From: Pseudomonadota bacterium
GTDB taxonomy: Bacteria > Pseudomonadota > Alphaproteobacteria > Acetobacterales > Acetobacteraceae
Assembly: GCA_021815835.1 (NCBI GenBank)
Contig: JAKAZN010000146.1
Span: 1 to 5,889 of the forward strand
Direction: 5' to 3'
Length of the DNA stretch: 5,889 nt
Of the stretch, positions 5,670 to 5,889 are shown one piece after another. Below the pieces are notes generated by a model. The model made no database searches. It worked only from the letters and a program-made list of their open reading frames with translations, and was not told where the DNA came from. Position 1 is the first letter of the stretch. Each line of letters opens with the position of its first letter. The position numbers were made by a program, and so were the translations under genes.

Positions 5670-5889
5670 ATGTTCACCACCCGTCCCGAAATTGCCGGCA
5701 CCTTCGGCATGGTCGCCTCCACGCACTGGATTGCCAGCGCCGTGGGCATGTCCGTGCTGGAACGCGGCGGCAATGCCTTCGACGCCGCCGTCGCGGCGGC
5801 CTTTACCCTGCATGTCGCCGAGCCGCATCTGAACGGCCCCGGCGGGGACGCGCCTATTCTGCTGCACGATGGCCGCACCGGCGCGCAGA
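5670..5889 (+). CDS. Gamma-glutamyltransferase-family protein, N-terminal fragment (runs off window)
   Basis: Seventy-three codons are visible, beginning MFTTRPEIAGTFGMVAST. The protein matches the start of the large-subunit region of gamma-glutamyltranspeptidase-family N-terminal nucleophile hydrolases: GMVAST at 13-18, VLERGGNAFDAAVAAAFTL at 29-47, and VAEPHLNGPGGDAPILLHDG at 49-68. Classical periplasmic Ggt enzymes carry a signal peptide before this block. Here the conserved sequence starts almost at residue 3, so this version is probably cytoplasmic, like YwrD-type members and some cephalosporin/amide acylases. The glycine motif reads NGPGGD where classical Ggt usually has SGIGGG, which also points to a divergent subgroup. 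The catalytic threonine and autoprocessing site lie outside the window. GGAGG (5661-5665) is 4 bases from the ATG. It lies 70 bp after the XRE gene on the same strand. The substrate could be glutathione, another gamma-glutamyl compound or an unrelated amide. Confidence 0.88.
   Translation, partial: MFTTRPEIAGTFGMVASTHWIASAVGMSVLERGGNAFDAAVAAAFTLHVAEPHLNGPGGDAPILLHDGRTGAQ

Noticed and set aside
4642..5832. 396-codon plus-strand frame overlapping the XRE gene and the start of the GGT gene
   Set aside because: It is an alternative frame of the XRE coding sequence. Its arginine- and glycine-rich product lacks motifs, whereas the 4712 frame has a clear helix-turn-helix.

Overview
The window is uniformly GC-rich DNA with dense, tightly packed genes. 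It looks like chromosomal DNA of a high-GC proteobacterium, most likely an alphaproteobacterium (Acetobacteraceae/Rhodospirillales or Rhizobiales type). That placement rests on composition and the style of the proteins, not on a marker gene. I see no rRNA or tRNA gene, insertion sequence, phage gene or CRISPR array.

Layout. The left 2.7 kb on the minus strand is a peptide-type ABC importer operon, read right to left: dppB-like permease, dppC-like permease, then a dppD/oppD-like ATPase whose C-terminus runs off the left edge. Each pair overlaps by the 4-base ATGA junction, so the three are probably translationally coupled. A 162-bp divergent intergenic region (2704-2865) follows. It holds an 11-bp perfect inverted repeat against the dppB start and a 22-bp perfect tandem duplication that doubles the ribosome-binding region of the next gene. 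The plus strand then carries hyi (hydroxypyruvate isomerase) and glxR (tartronate semialdehyde reductase), 43 bp apart and in the order of the classical gcl-hyi-glxR glyoxylate operon, but without gcl. After a 138-bp regulatory gap with a candidate promoter and two palindromes comes an XRE-family regulator with a large unrecognised C-terminal region. The first 73 codons of a gamma-glutamyltransferase-family gene follow and run off the right edge.

How the genes may work together. Hyi and GlxR would convert hydroxypyruvate through tartronate semialdehyde to D-glycerate, feeding C2/C3 carbon into central metabolism. The ABC importer and the gamma-glutamyltransferase-family enzyme suggest uptake and cleavage of small peptides, gamma-glutamyl compounds or other amides. 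The XRE protein is the obvious candidate local regulator. That all these genes form one catabolic unit is inference from proximity. No substrate-binding protein, glyoxylate carboligase or glycerate kinase is visible here.

Nothing here is a clearly new system. The best leads are the regulatory DNA in the two larger intergenic regions, the unassigned sensor region of the XRE protein, and the unusual pairing of hyi-glxR with a peptide importer and a GGT-family enzyme.
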